Assembly: GCA_003313425.1 (NCBI GenBank)
Contig: NHZP01000001.1
Span: forward strand, 1,178,001-1,242,000
Source of the DNA: Pseudopyrenochaeta lycopersici
Lineage: Eukaryota > Ascomycota > Dothideomycetes > Pleosporales > Pseudopyrenochaetaceae
Length of the DNA stretch: 64,000 nucleotides
Direction: 5' to 3'
Shown: positions 43,974-55,381 of the stretch, piece by piece
Layout: each line of letters begins with the position of its first letter
Position numbering within the stretch: the stretch's first letter is position 1
Notes under the pieces: generated by a model
The model's input: only the letters and a program-made list of their open reading frames with translations
Told to the model about the DNA's origin: nothing
Database searches by the model: none
Position numbers and translations under genes: made by a program

Positions 43974-44454
43974 TCACTTTGTCTCTCCCACAGCACCCTT
44001 CTTCTTTTTCTTCACCTTCTTGGCCTTCTTCTTGTCCCGCTTCTTAAGCCCGCTCATCCCCGCCTTACATGCATCCGCATACCGCACAAAGAATGCATCT
44101 AGGTCATCTGGGTTCACTATTGTGCTCAATACAATCTTCTCGATATTTTGCCGGTCTGTTCCTGGCCGCTTGTCGCTTTTGTTGTTCGATGCGCGGATCA
44201 AAATCGGTAGGGGCTGCTCAGGATGTGTGTCCCATAACGGATCATCGGCTACTTTCTCAGGCGTAGGTGGTGTGGCAGCGGAGTCGAATGTCAGGCGTTT
44301 CTGTGTGAGATGGACGCTGCCGTGGCCTTTTGTGCGGGTGTGCTCGAAGAGGTTGTTGAGTTGGGTGAAGAACTGCGCCATTGTCAGTATAAGTCAGATG
44401 TGTCTGCTAAATAGTAATTGTTACCTCATCATTGCTTAAATGATCTCGACCCAT
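43974..44454 (-). CDS. SRP14: Signal recognition particle 14 kDa protein
   Basis: Two exons, 44454-44425 (30 nt) and 44372-43974, give 142 residues. The ten-codon first exon (MGRDHLSNDE) joins FFTQLNNLFEHTRTKGHGSVHLTQ to give the canonical SRP14 start. The in-frame ATG inside the intron end (44381) is a false start. The body (LPILIRASNN, NIEKIVLSTIV) and the C-terminal Lys-rich tail (KRDKKKAKKVKKKKKG) match the family. The protein pairs with Srp21 or SRP9 in the Alu domain of the particle and pauses translation of secretory proteins. The gene is divergent from SGD1 with only 149 bp between starts. Confidence 0.92.
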
Positions 44455-44603
44455 TGTGTGTCGTGTGCTATCGCGCCATGGATGTGAGCTTTGAGTTGGT
44501 GGGATGTTAGTCGTGAGTGCGGAGCGGAGAGGCGGGGAAATCTCACCCAAACCTCCGACTGTCTTAACTTTTTTTGCGACAACCATCACCTTTACATTAC
44601 AAC

Positions 44604-47197
44604 ATGCGCCAGGCGTACGGAGGGCCCAAACTGCCCCTAGAGTTACGAAATAAGTTTGGAGGTGTGTGTGGGGCAATCTGAAGGCCTTGGAATTACTGAC
44701 TGTGGTAGATCCCGCGAATAATGGCAGGAGAAATAGCGCGCGCAACGGGCCTCTGAACCGGAAAGACAGACGCAAAGCAGACCGTGTGGGAAAGAAGAGC
44801 CAGAAAAAGCAACTTAGAAAGCCGCATCACTTGTCTATTCAAGCTCAGCATGGCAGTAGACAGCCCCAGGCTGAGCCTGAGTCGGATGATGACGAGGAAA
44901 TAATCGACTGGGACAACATATCAGAAGATGCTACTCCTCCGCCGCCCGTTCAGGAGAAATCCAAAAAAGAGCCAAAGAGCATTCTGAAGAAGACCTTGCC
45001 GCTGAAAGAGGAGAATTCACCGCCACCTACCAAAATACCTCGCGCCGTGAGGGACAAAATCGCTCAAGATGATGCAGAGATTGCGGCACTGGAGAGGAGA
45101 TTGGGAGTGAAGGGCAAGAAGAAGTCGAAAGGCGCAGATGATGGCCTAGATGACTTATTTGGAGACCTCGGAGATTTCGGAGACTTCAGTGACGAAGACG
45201 GGCTAGACAACCAGACTTCAAAAAGGAAGCGAGATGAGGATAGTGATTGGCTTGCAAGTAAGAGGCGAAAGGCGCTCGGTGCTGCTCCAGAGGTATCTGG
45301 CGAGGAGGATACTGAACTAGATGGCTTTGATTCCGATGATGTGGGTTCTGACGAGGATATGGGCTTGGACGAGAGTGTTGACCTGGGCGATGCTGAAGGT
45401 TTCGGCTTAGAGGATTTGGATTCTGAAGAAGACGAAGAAATCGAAAACCAGGTGCAATCGACTCCATTTCGAACACGCGAAAATCCATACACCGCGCCAG
45501 TAGCCTCAGGAACAGCACAACCGACCAAGTACATTCCGCCAGCGTTACGGGCGCCACCTTCGGATACTGAGGCTCTGTCACGACTCAAGAGGCAGATACA
45601 GGGCCTCTTCAATCGACTTTCAGAGGCCAACATCTTGACAATATTGCGCGACATCGAAGGTATCTATCAAAACAACCCCCGAGGCTACGTCAACACCACA
45701 CTCGTCGATCTACTTATTGGCATGCTCTCAGATCCATCCGCTCTCTTGGACACCTTTTTAAACCTACATGCCGGATTCATTGCTGCCATATACAAGGTCA
45801 TTGGACCTGATTTCGGCGCACAGATGGTGGAGCGCATCGTCGCAGAGATCGATACACACTATCAATCAAACAAGGGAGGAGCTGGAAAGCAGGCTACCAA
45901 CTTAATCTCAGTGGTAGCGGAACTCTACACATTTCAAGTGATTGGCAGCAACATAGTCTTTGACTACATCCGCTTCTTTCTTGAAGAGCTCACAGAGATC
46001 AATACCGAGCTACTTTTGAGAATAGTACGAGCAGCCGGCCCACAACTTCGACAGGACGATCCTATGGCCCTGAAAGATATCATTCTTCTCTTGCAGAAGT
46101 CTGTCACGAAGATTGGCCAGGCTAATCTCCCTGTCCGAACCAAATTTATGATAGAGACAATTAATGACCTCAAGAACAACCGTATGAAGACTGGTATCGC
46201 TGCCTCTGCTACGTCCAGGGAACACACGATACGGATGAAGAAGCAACTAGGCAGTTTGAATGCACGAAATCTCAAAGCAACTGAGCCGCTGCGGGTCGGT
46301 CTGAAGGATATCAGAGACACGGAAAAGAGGGGCAAATGGTGGCTGGTCGGAGCGAGTTGGCGAAACGAAGCAGAAACCGATCCTTCGATTGAAGAGAGCA
46401 AAGAGACTGAGCAGAAAAAGATTGAGCTCGACGATGAGGAAGAAGACAGCGACGTGGATCTTGTGCAGCTGGCCCGAGAGCATCGCATGAACACTGATAT
46501 TCGTCGAGCTATATTTATCTCTATAATGTCCGCCAGCGACTTCAAGGACGCCCAGATACGGCTCAGTAAACTGAATCTCAAGAAGTCGCAAGAGACCGAG
46601 ATTCCCAGAGTCATAGTCCACTGCGCAGGTGCTGAGAAGACTTACAATCCATATTACACGGTGCTCGCTCGGAAAGTCTGCTCGGATCATAAGAATCGGA
46701 AGAGCTTTCAGTTTGCGCTTTGGGATATATTCAAGAGTCTAGGAGAAAAACAAGATGGAGCAGATGAATCTAGCGACGAGGAGGACACCAAGAATGATGC
46801 AACGTCCCTAAGAAAGCTCGTTAACCAAGGCAAGCTGTACGGAACACTGATCGCTAGGAAAGCCTTGCCTATCACCAGTCTCAAGAACTTGAACTTTCCA
46901 TACCTTCAACCGAGAACGAAGACATTTGTCGAAGTTGTGCTTGTGACAACGATTCTCGAATCATTGAAGGCATCCAAGATCAAGGACAAGCGAGATGAAC
47001 GGGCAGTACGGGAGGTGTTTGTTGAGGTGGATCAAGCTCCTGAGATGATTGCTGGGGTACAGTGGTTTCTCAAGAAAGTTGTCTGCAAGACGGAAATTGT
47101 CGACAAATCTGAGAAGGAGACGATTCGGTGGGCTTGCAAGTCAATCATGGATATGTTGACCCGACTGTTGGCCACAACCGCAATGCAAGAAGACTGA
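44604..47197 (+). CDS. SGD1: Nucleolar MIF4G/MA3-domain protein Sgd1/NOM1
   Basis: Exons 44604-44661 and 44709-47197 join in phase to 848 residues; intron 47 nt. The first exon MRQAYGGPKLPLELRNKFGG is spliced to DPANNGRRNSARNGPLNRKDRRK, the usual start of Sgd1. An acidic and Lys-rich N-terminal third (coding through 45450) precedes a MIF4G domain at about residues 305-525 (LSRLKRQIQGLFNRLSEANI, LISVVAELYTFQVIGS). An MA3 domain follows at about 615-730 (DIRRAIFISIMSASDFKDAQ). In yeast the protein is needed for 40S ribosome assembly and interacts with an eIF4A-like helicase. The long frame alone opens with GTG, so the small exon is required for an ATG. Confidence 0.93.
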
Positions 47198-47598
47198 GCA
47201 AAGGTGGGTGGCTGTATTCATTGTACGCTATACGGCTTCAAGTATACAAAGATAGCATTCAAGCTCTATCTTTGAGCTCAGCCTGTGATCGTGGCTTTCA
47301 TACGAGATTTGGCCAGAATCTTCCCCATGTAACCCAAATAGTAATCAAGGTCCAAGTGACTTCTCATTTCGCCATCAAATACATGTTCTTGTCGAAGCTG
47401 AAGCGCTGACCAATTACGCCACACAACCGATGCTACCCTTGTTCCCGGCCGAAGCTCCGCAACGCTTCCCGCAGAAAACAGTGGCATTGCCCAAGCTCAA
47501 CAACATCTCCCTCTCCACACCCCATCCATTGACGCTTGTCATCCCAGTCGTGCGTTCCACGGCTTCTCTTGGATTCAGTACTTTCAGTGTACGCCACC
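47198..47598. other. Intergenic between SGD1 and LPD1
   Basis: 401 bp between tandem genes. It contains CCAAT at about 47410, roughly 190 bp before the LPD1 ATG. The leader near 47500-47590 is pyrimidine-rich. Confidence 0.5.
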
Positions 47599-49382
47599 AT
47601 GTTCCGGTCTCTGGCTCCCCGCGCCGTCCAAAGGGCGACCCGGCCGGTATCTCAAAGCACATTCTGCGCATCAAACATCTACTTCCAGAAGGGGCTACGA
47701 CGAGGATTTGCGTCCGAAGCTGGTGAGTCGCATCAATTTTGAGCCCCAGGCATGAGCCTGCGCTAATTGTTGAGCAGAGGAGAAGGACCTAGTCATCATC
47801 GGCGGTGGTGTTGCCGGATATGTCGCGGCTATCAAAGCTGGCCAGGCTGGCTTGAAGGTGAGCTGAACAGGGGCGGCAAAATATGAGAGCCGGAGCTGAT
47901 GGAGAATTGAAGGTCTCATGTATCGAAAAGCGTGGCACCCTCGGCGGTACCTGCTTGAATGTCGGCTGCATCCCCTCAAAATCCCTCCTTAACAACTCGC
48001 ATCTCTACCACCAAATCCTCCACGATACCAAGGGCCGCGGTATCGAAGTAGGCGATGTCCAGCTCAATCTTCCCGCCATGATGAAGGCGAAGGACACCTC
48101 CGTCGCCAGTTTGACCAAGGGCATCGAGTTCCTCTTCAAGAAGAACAACGTCGAGTACATCAAGGGCACTGGTGCTTTCCAGGACGAACACACCATTGCA
48201 GTCAACCTCGCTGAGGGTGGTGAGACCACTATCCGCGCGAAGAACGTGCTCATTGCTACGGGTTCTGAGGCTACACCTTTCCCTGGCCTGACGATCGACG
48301 AGCAGAAGGTCATTACAAGCACTGGTGCCATTGCGCTTCAGCAGGTGCCCAAGAAGATGACTGTCATCGGCGGTGGTATCATTGGTCTCGAGATGGTAGG
48401 TCACTTTGTTCCAATATGCATTGCAACTCTAACATGCGACAGGCCTCCGTTTGGTCGCGTCTTGGCTCTGAAGTGACTGTTGTGGAGTTCCTGGGTCAAA
48501 TTGGAGGCCCAGGTATGGATAACGAGATTGCGAAGCAGGCCCAGAAGCTTCTCCAAAAGCAAGGCCTGAAATTCAAGCTCAACACTAAGGTCACTGCCGG
48601 TGAAGTACACGACGCTGGCGTCAATGTTAGCGTCGAAGCTGCTAAGGGTGGCAAGGAAGAGACTGTAAGTTGAACAGCAACAAAAGTTCTGACTTTGTGC
48701 TGATAATTGTAGCTTGATGCTGACGTCGTTCTCGTCGCGATCGGTCGTCGTCCATATACCTCTGGTCTAGGTCTCGACAACATCAGCCTTGAGACTGACG
48801 AGAGAGGCCGCTTGATCATTGACCAGGAGTACCGCACCAAGATTCCCCATATTCGCGCAATCGGAGACTGCACGTTCGGACCCATGCTTGCTCATAAGGC
48901 TGAGGAGGAGGCTGTCGCTGCCGTCGAGTACATCACCAAGGGCCACGGCCACGTCAACTATGGCGCCATTCCCTCCGTCATGTACACTCACCCTGAGGTT
49001 GCTTGGGTGGGCCAGAACGAGCAGGAGCTCAAGGCTGCTGGTATCAAGTACAAGACGGGAACTTTCCCCTTCTCCGCCAACTCAAGAGCCAAGACCAACC
49101 TCGACAGTGACGGTATGGTAAAGTTCTTGTCGGACGCGGAAACTGATCGGATATTGGGAGTTCACATCATCGGTGCTAATGCCGGTGAGATGATCGCCGA
49201 GGGCACGCTTGCGTTGGAATACGGCGCCAGCTCAGAGGGTAAGTAACATGGCCTTATTTCTCTTCGCACAGTTTGCTAATGATTTTATAGATGTTGCACG
49301 AACATGTCACGCTCATCCTACGCTTGCTGAGGCCTTCAAGGAGGCTGCGATGGCTACTTATGACAAGGCCGTCCATTACTAG
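47599..49382 (+). CDS. LPD1: Dihydrolipoamide dehydrogenase, mitochondrial (E3)
   Basis: Six exons, 47599-47722, 47778-47857, 47913-48395, 48443-48664, 48713-49238 and 49291-49382, give 508 residues. A mitochondrial presequence ([19 protein letters not shown]) is followed by the FAD-binding [14 protein letters not shown]. The redox disulfide is in [13 protein letters not shown] (cysteines near 82 and 87), and NAD binding is in [14 protein letters not shown]. The C-terminal dimer and active-site His/Glu lie in [10 protein letters not shown]. The enzyme is the shared E3 of the pyruvate, 2-oxoglutarate and branched-chain dehydrogenases and of the glycine cleavage system. All introns are short and keep phase. 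Confidence 0.97.
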
Positions 49383-49686
49383 ATTCCCATTTCTTTGGTT
49401 TAAGCTTTTCGGTTCAGCATCAGCGGCATGAAATTCGAGCTCCCGAGCGAGCAGGGAGTCTGTGAATAGTATTCTGTACAATATATCTGATGCCTCATGC
49501 TCGCCAAATGAATGATAGTACAAGTGTCTATGCATGTGCTTTGTTTGCTGACCCTGAGCGGGGCCGGTAGGGCTGGCTACCCTTGTCTAGCGCCATTTTT
49601 GTCGCGTGCAACGCGTACCGCGATCTTGAATTCGGTCATGCTACGCCTCCGCATCACATTCGTCCAGACACACTACGCAAATCACT
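49383..49686. other. Intergenic between LPD1 and SLD2 with MCB-type site
   Basis: 304 bp between tandem genes. ACGCGT sits at 49611-49616, 70 bp before the SLD2 ATG. The rest has no recognisable features. Confidence 0.5.
49611..49616. promoter_or_regulatory. ACGCGT (MluI cell-cycle box type)
   Basis: A palindromic ACGCGT 70 bp upstream of the SLD2 start. MBF-type factors bind this hexamer at G1/S genes in yeasts. SLD2 is a replication-initiation gene, so placement fits, but the hexamer is short and also occurs elsewhere in this window. Confidence 0.4.
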
Positions 49687-51192
49687 ATGAGCAGCACGGA
49701 AATTGAGCAACGTTGTAATGCGCTGCGACAGGATTTAAAGGCTTGGGAAAAGAATTTCGCAGCACAAAACGAAGGTCGAAAAGCAGGGCGCGACGACATC
49801 AAGGCGGATGCCGAGATCTGTACGCACGCGACGTATGCTATACTCGGGTGCTGCATACTGATCCTTCCCAGCGCAAAAGTACAAGGAATACAACAAATTA
49901 CGAGTCCGCCTCTCGAGTAAACCAGCGCCGCAAACGCCTTCGAAACGAACCACAGTCCGACGACAAACCCGTGATGAAGAGCACACACCCAAAGCCCCAC
50001 TCAGATCCCTGACGTCTACGCCAGTGAAGAGGAAAAGAGAAGAAGAGTTGGCAGAGAATGCAGATCAAGAATCTGAGTTCCTATCGCCACAAGGCCCTGC
50101 TTTCATTGGGCCTACCCCGCAGCGCGACGGCATCGTTTTGGGCTTATTCGACCTCTTGCCGGTAGAGACACCAAGCAAGAAGAGGGATGTACTAGCAGAC
50201 GTGGAACTAAATGTCCTCCAAACACCAAGTAGAATGGGTCAAGAGGCGGCAAGCGAGACATCACTAGAGTCAAGGGCACGAGGAGAAAGGACACCGCTAT
50301 CAACTGGAAAGAGGTTCCTTCTGAACCAATTCGTCACGCCGAAGAAGAGGAAGTTGAATGAGGAAGGCACACCAACATCCACTGCACGAGGGCTATCTAC
50401 GCCTGCATTTTTACGGAGAGACAACGTTCTGACCGCAATCAACGAGACAGATGAGACTACTCCCCGCCCTGCGCCCTGGAAACGGCGCGGTCTTGGGAGA
50501 AGCTTGAGTGCTATGATACAGGCGATGAAGAAGGATGAAGACGATCGACTAGATGAAGAGGCGGACATTATGCGCGAATTAGAGATGGAGGAGAACGGTA
50601 TACCCATGCCGAAGAAGCTCAAGCAACCGGAGCTTTTGGTGGAGGATAGTCAAGTGCCAATGCCGTTGGGTCCCGATCGAGGCTTAGAGTCGGAGGAGGA
50701 TGAAGATGAGGAAATAGCAGCGCTAGGTCCTGATGGTAAGCAGAAAAGAGTGTGGAAGAAGAAGGGGTTGAAAAGGCAGACACGGCGAGTAATCAGTATG
50801 TCCTACATTCCCTCCAGTGGAGATGTGTTGCTAACAGCCCTCCTGTGCGACCCAATTTTGCAAAATCCAAACCTCAACCAACGCTACAAGACAACTCAGA
50901 AGACGACCAACCTGAAGTATCAGAAACACAAGTTCAAGCAAATGGAACATCGGGGGATCATGACTCAGTCGATGAAGATTCTGATTACGCAAGTGATGCC
51001 TCGCACACGCCTAGGAAGCGAAAGCCGCAGCAGAAGAAGGCCGATGAAATCAGGGAGAAAGCAAGTAAAGAAGGAATGGTCAAGACTGCTGTACGAAAGG
51101 TCAAAGCTACGGCAAATGCAAATTATCGAAGACTTAAGATCAAGGGCAAGGGCGGAAATGGTGGCAAAGGGAAATTTGGGAAGAGGAGGTAG
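49687..51192 (+). CDS. SLD2: DNA replication regulator Sld2, reading frame broken near 50798-50835
   Basis: Exon 1 49687-49819 and exon 2 from 49872 read MSSTEIEQRCNALRQDLKAW then SQKYKEYNKLRVRLS, a helical Sld2-type N-terminus. TP/SP sites (TPSKR, TPRPAP) are candidate CDK sites, as in yeast, where phosphorylated Sld2 joins Dpb11. The frame runs to RRVI near 50798. The obvious homologous C-terminus (VRPNFAKSKPQP... ANANYRRLKIKGKG, stop 51190-51192) lies in another frame. A 42-nt GTATGT intron ending at CTAACAG (50799-50840) leaves the phase wrong. A 38-nt intron with donor GTCCTAC (50803-50840) would fix phase but is unusually short. The exact coding structure is therefore open: unusual splicing, sequence error or real frameshift. 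Confidence 0.72.
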
Positions 51193-51867
51193 CCATGTAC
51201 GAATTTTACGATAAGCCTCCAGTCTTCAGGCAGTAGCCTTGGGTTACACAAAATTTACACAAAGACTATAGGCCGATTAAGCCAGTGGCACATTCCCCAG
51301 CATTACCTTGTACTGAAGATAAGGTAGTAGTAAGCCCCGGTGTAGTACTGCTTACCGGTGGAACAGCCTGGTGCCCGACCGGGTTGCGCAAGGCAACAGT
51401 GTGTAGACTTTCAGAGTAGAATATCCGCTGTAGGATTGCAGACAGAAATGAATAGATTCGGATGAACATCATTGCCAAAAGCAAAGCCGTCGAGCTCTGA
51501 GACAGTGTGACCACCCAGGTCATCTGAACTCGGTGCCTGGCTTATTATCAGTACGGGTGGCCTCCATGCAACATGTTTAACTTTTTGTCTTTCTGTCTCA
51601 TGTTCTCGCCTGCATCCAGGAAATAACATGGTGTACATCAGAAATCGAACGTTTGAAGGCTACGAGATGCCGTGGCGGACGGTGAGTTTGTCTACGCCAG
51701 TCCGTGCACCTCCGACACCCAACATTGCCTTCCGCACTCCACGTCAAGCTCCGACTAAGCTCTCGCACGCCGCAACAGACGCAACCACCACACCCACAGC
51801 TCAACCCACACTCTCTCTGCGCTCATCACCGCCAACGTCGCCCACAGTCCCCGAATCACCACACATC
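51193..51867. other. Intergenic between SLD2 and RPN12
   Basis: 675 bp. The frame from 51628 is open into RPN12 and could extend its N-terminus by 80 residues; a GTGAGT at 51681 could instead be a 5' UTR intron donor. Otherwise no content seen. Confidence 0.45.
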
Positions 51868-52768
51868 ATGGCCGAGAAAGAGCTCTCAACCGTGCTCCAG
51901 CAGCTCCGCCAGACCCTCCAGTCCCACAACTACCAACAATCAACATCACTACTGTCCAAAGCCAAAATCGCGCTCCTCAACCTCAACGCCCTCATCCCAC
52001 AAGAAAAGTCCCCGCGAAAACACCTCCAGCTCGCGCGCGAAACGCTCGAACTCGGCGCCATCATCTCCATCCGCCTCAAAGACACCGTCTCCTTCACCCG
52101 CTACTTCCAGCAGCTCCAGTCCTTCTACTCCTTACCAGAGTCAACGCTACCCAAGGACGGCAGCAACGCAAGCAAAATCACGGGCCTCTATCTACTGCTC
52201 CTGCTGAGCGATGGCGACTATGCGGGGTTCCACACGCTTCTCGAGACGCTCGAGGTAGCGGCGGCGCAGGCAGGGATCAAATTGGAGGATGACCAGTTCA
52301 TTCAGTACCCGATACGGTTGGAGCAGGCACTGATGGAGGGCAGCTACGACAGGGTGTGGGGTGAGACGAAGCGGGAGAAGGTACCGAGTGAGGAGTATGG
52401 ATTGTTTGCTGAGGTACGCCACCATCAACACATGACACCATTCCCCGCATTCTGTCATCTATATTCAGGAAAGCACATTTGCTGACGATTTGTAGATTCT
52501 CATCGGCACCATCCGCAAAGAAATCGCTTCCTGCAGCGAACGCGCATATCCCTCCATTCCCATCTCAGACGCCAAATCCCTCCTTTTCCTCGACTCAGAA
52601 GGCAGCGTTGTCAACTTTGCCAAGGAGTCGGGCTGGGTCGTTCGCGACGGCAGGATATACTTCCCGCAGCAGGAGGATGATTACTTGAGCAAGGACATCT
52701 TGGTCACGAGTGACCAAGTTATTGAGAATACACTGGGATATGCGAGGGAGTTGGAGACGATCGTCTAG
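51868..52768 (+). CDS. RPN12: 26S proteasome regulatory lid subunit Rpn12
   Basis: Exons 51868-52413 and 52496-52768 give 272 residues, matching yeast Rpn12 (274). The start MAEKELSTVLQQLRQTLQSH is preferred. The frame is also open from ATG 51628, adding 80 Pro/Thr-rich residues that look like leader rather than protein. Body segments include LETLEVAAAQAGIKLEDDQFI, then the C-terminal PCI-type part (EIASCSERAYPSIPISDAK, DGRIYFPQQ). Rpn12 is the last subunit to join the proteasome lid and helps couple it to the base. The 82-nt intron has donor GTACGC and a CTGACGA branch. CSN3 in this window belongs to the related COP9 complex. Confidence 0.92.
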
Positions 52769-53292
52769 GCTTTACCTGGGAAGAACAAGAGTGAAACAGA
52801 TGTGGGAAAGGTGCAGATCAGTGTACGATACATGCATCATGACCGAGGTACCGCTGGCTGGCTATTTTGGCAAGCTTGCTCTAGCTGTGACCTATTACGC
52901 ATTATAGACTCATGATGACAAGAAGCATCGACTACAAGAAGTAATGGACATCATCTCTTCACCTTTTTGGTCTAATCATCATATCTTCTAGTGTATCATA
53001 CGCGTCAAAAGCTTTTTTTTTTTTGACAATGGCTACAAGAAAAGAAGTATAAGACATGACAAAAGTGAGATTGTATACCACGCTCTCAGGTAGGCCCGTA
53101 GAGCTCTCTTATTTTGAGTATCCATGGCTATAGCGATGAACAATTAGGGCCTGCCAGTGCTCGTCTAGACAAACTATGCATGGAATGATTTTCTCAATGA
53201 CTATGCCCCTGCCAGTAGCATGCATTATTATCCATTCTCTTTGACATGCAATTTACCATTCTAAGTCTGCTCTTAAAACGAGTACTGCCATC
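52769..53292. other. Intergenic between convergent RPN12 and ADH genes
   Basis: 524 bp with a T12 homopolymer (53013-53024). Holds both 3' ends; no coding signal. Confidence 0.5.
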
Positions 53293-54479
53293 TCAATCAA
53301 AAACTACACCCATCCGCCCTTGCGCTTTGTGCGCATTCATGAGCTCAATCATCTTCGGTACCTCCTCAAACTTGAACGCCGTCATGTGTGGCTTAATGTT
53401 GTGTTTGGCGGAGAACTCAATGGCGGATTTCATGTTGTAGCAAGCTGCAGTAAAGTTAGAGCCTTCATGTCAGGGTAATGCATATACAAACTACTCACTT
53501 CCGTTATTCGACCCCTGTACACGGTACCGGCCAAGGGCAATATCCAAGGCATTGAACTCTATCGGTTGCCTTGGGATCCCAACAACCATGATCAGCCCTT
53601 CGCCAGGCTTCACTATTGCTGGACAATCATCGTAAGACTTCTTCGACGCTGTGAAGTTGACCGCTGCGTGCACACCGCCACCAGTAAGTTCGACAATCTT
53701 CTTCTGGTACTCTTTATCTGCCAGAGAGTTGAAGACATGATCCGCGCCGCAGTTCTTAGCTTCTTCGATCGCTGCCTCGGTAATGTCGATGCCAATGATC
53801 TTATAACCCATGGCTTTGGCATACTGGATGCCCATATGTCCCAGTCCACCACAGCCGATGACAGCCATCCATGATCCCGGCGCGAGTTTGCAGTCCGCAA
53901 TGCCATGATATGCTGTTACACCTGCGCAAAATAGTGGAGCGGAGCTCTTGGGGTCAACTATTTCGATATTAGTCTTCTTGCAGTCCCCTTGAATTTGGGG
54001 AGAGAGAAAAAAAGCAACTAACGATTCTGTGGTAAAACCATAGCCTCTCTCGCATCCACAACTGCGTACTCTGCGAAATACCCATCAGCACTGAAACCTT
54101 GCATCTTTGTTTTCCCCGTTTCACACCACGCATTATGCACATTCTTGCACGCATAGCAGTTGAAGCAGCACTCGACAGCACAGATAAAGCCCACCGCATC
54201 TCCTTCTTTGAACTTGCTTGCTTCTGCTCCTGAGCCTGTCGCGACTACTCTGCCCGTAGCTTCGTGGCCGATGGTGACAGGGTTCTTGCCGAGGATGAGG
54301 CCTTGGTCGTTTGGCTCGAAAAGCATCACGTCTGAGTGGCAGAGGGATGCGCAGCCAATCTTTACGAGAATTTCATGGTCGCGTGGTGTAGGGATGGGCA
54401 CTTCATTCAGATGAAGTTTATTGTCGCGAGCATCATACTGCTGTGCTCGCATTGTTTGTTGTCCTGCCACTGAACCCAT
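53293..54479 (-). CDS. Zinc-dependent alcohol dehydrogenase (medium-chain family)
   Basis: Exons 54479-54023, 53957-53499 and 53444-53293 give 355 residues. The catalytic zinc site lies in CASLCHSDVM (Cys) with GHEATGRVV (His). The structural zinc cysteines are in CAVECCFNCYACKNVHNAWC. The NAD(P) Rossmann motif is IGCGGLGHMGIQYAKAMGY. Length and pattern fit fungal alcohol dehydrogenases of the Adh1-like or cinnamyl-alcohol type. The substrate cannot be told from sequence. Introns of 65 and 54 nt keep phase. No targeting presequence is apparent, so cytosolic location is likely. Confidence 0.92.
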
Positions 54480-55381
54480 TGTGGTTTCTTAAGCTTGAGG
54501 AAGTGAGCGTTATGGTTTGACTGGAGACGCAACAGAGCTTCTAGGGGATTATCGGGGAGAAGTCACTCGGTTGAAGAGACAAGAGGAAAAAATAACTTGG
54601 GCGCTGACTGCCGTAGCGGTCAGGTCATCTTGTAAAGAACTGCCCTTGTCTTTGAGCGGGAATGCTCTGCCGTAAAGGAGGGGGTGATGGTTGCCGAAGG
54701 CAAAGACAACCCTCCATGTCCACCCCCCGCGAAGCTCCGCAAGCTCCGCGAAGCACTGTGACGCGTACGACTTCATCACGTTTCTCTTGACACCTAGGTA
54801 TTGGAAACGTGAGCGTTGTAGTACAAAACGCTATACTAGATATTATTTTTGGAGGGAGGTCTAAACTGATACATGGGTATACAAGTTGGGTATATGGTAG
54901 ACGAAAATGTCAAGAACTCACGCCAAGCCTCCCTGGACCTACCTAAACAAAAGAAATAAGAGATGGGTATCACAGATTGCTCCAATGTAACGATAAATGA
55001 GATGTGCCGGCCCGTACCCCACAACTAAGCCCCGCATGCTCCTTCGTTACGATCGCTCGGGATGTCGGATGTGTTCTCCGAGCTTCCCCTTGAATCATGT
55101 CTGCGATCCAACAACCGGGGTTCTGAGTCAACGTTGCGTCCTTTCCTGTTCGATTATGATCCTTCTGAAGCTCCCCGGCCTCTCTCCAAATTGCATGTGC
55201 CAAACCTGGGTATCTCGTGAAAATGTCGTCGAGGTTTCGAAAAGAAAACACTGCTTTTGGAATCCTAAAAGCGAAAAGACGTCGCGAATGCCTTTCCATA
55301 ACCAAGAAAGTCGTATCTTTCTTGCAAGTTGTATCCGACAGGTGCGCAACCGCCGTAGACGAATCATCCAGATGAACGGCT
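54480..55381. other. Intergenic, ADH promoter and 3' region of the small orphan gene
   Basis: 0.9 kb between two minus-strand genes. Frames at 54997-55494 (+) and 54970-55659 (-) have no recognisable pattern and overlap the neighbour. No repeat seen. Confidence 0.45.

Noticed and set aside
44374..44381. ATG inside SRP14 just before the long frame
   Set aside because: It falls in the end of an intron; the ten-codon upstream exon gives the correct SRP14 start.
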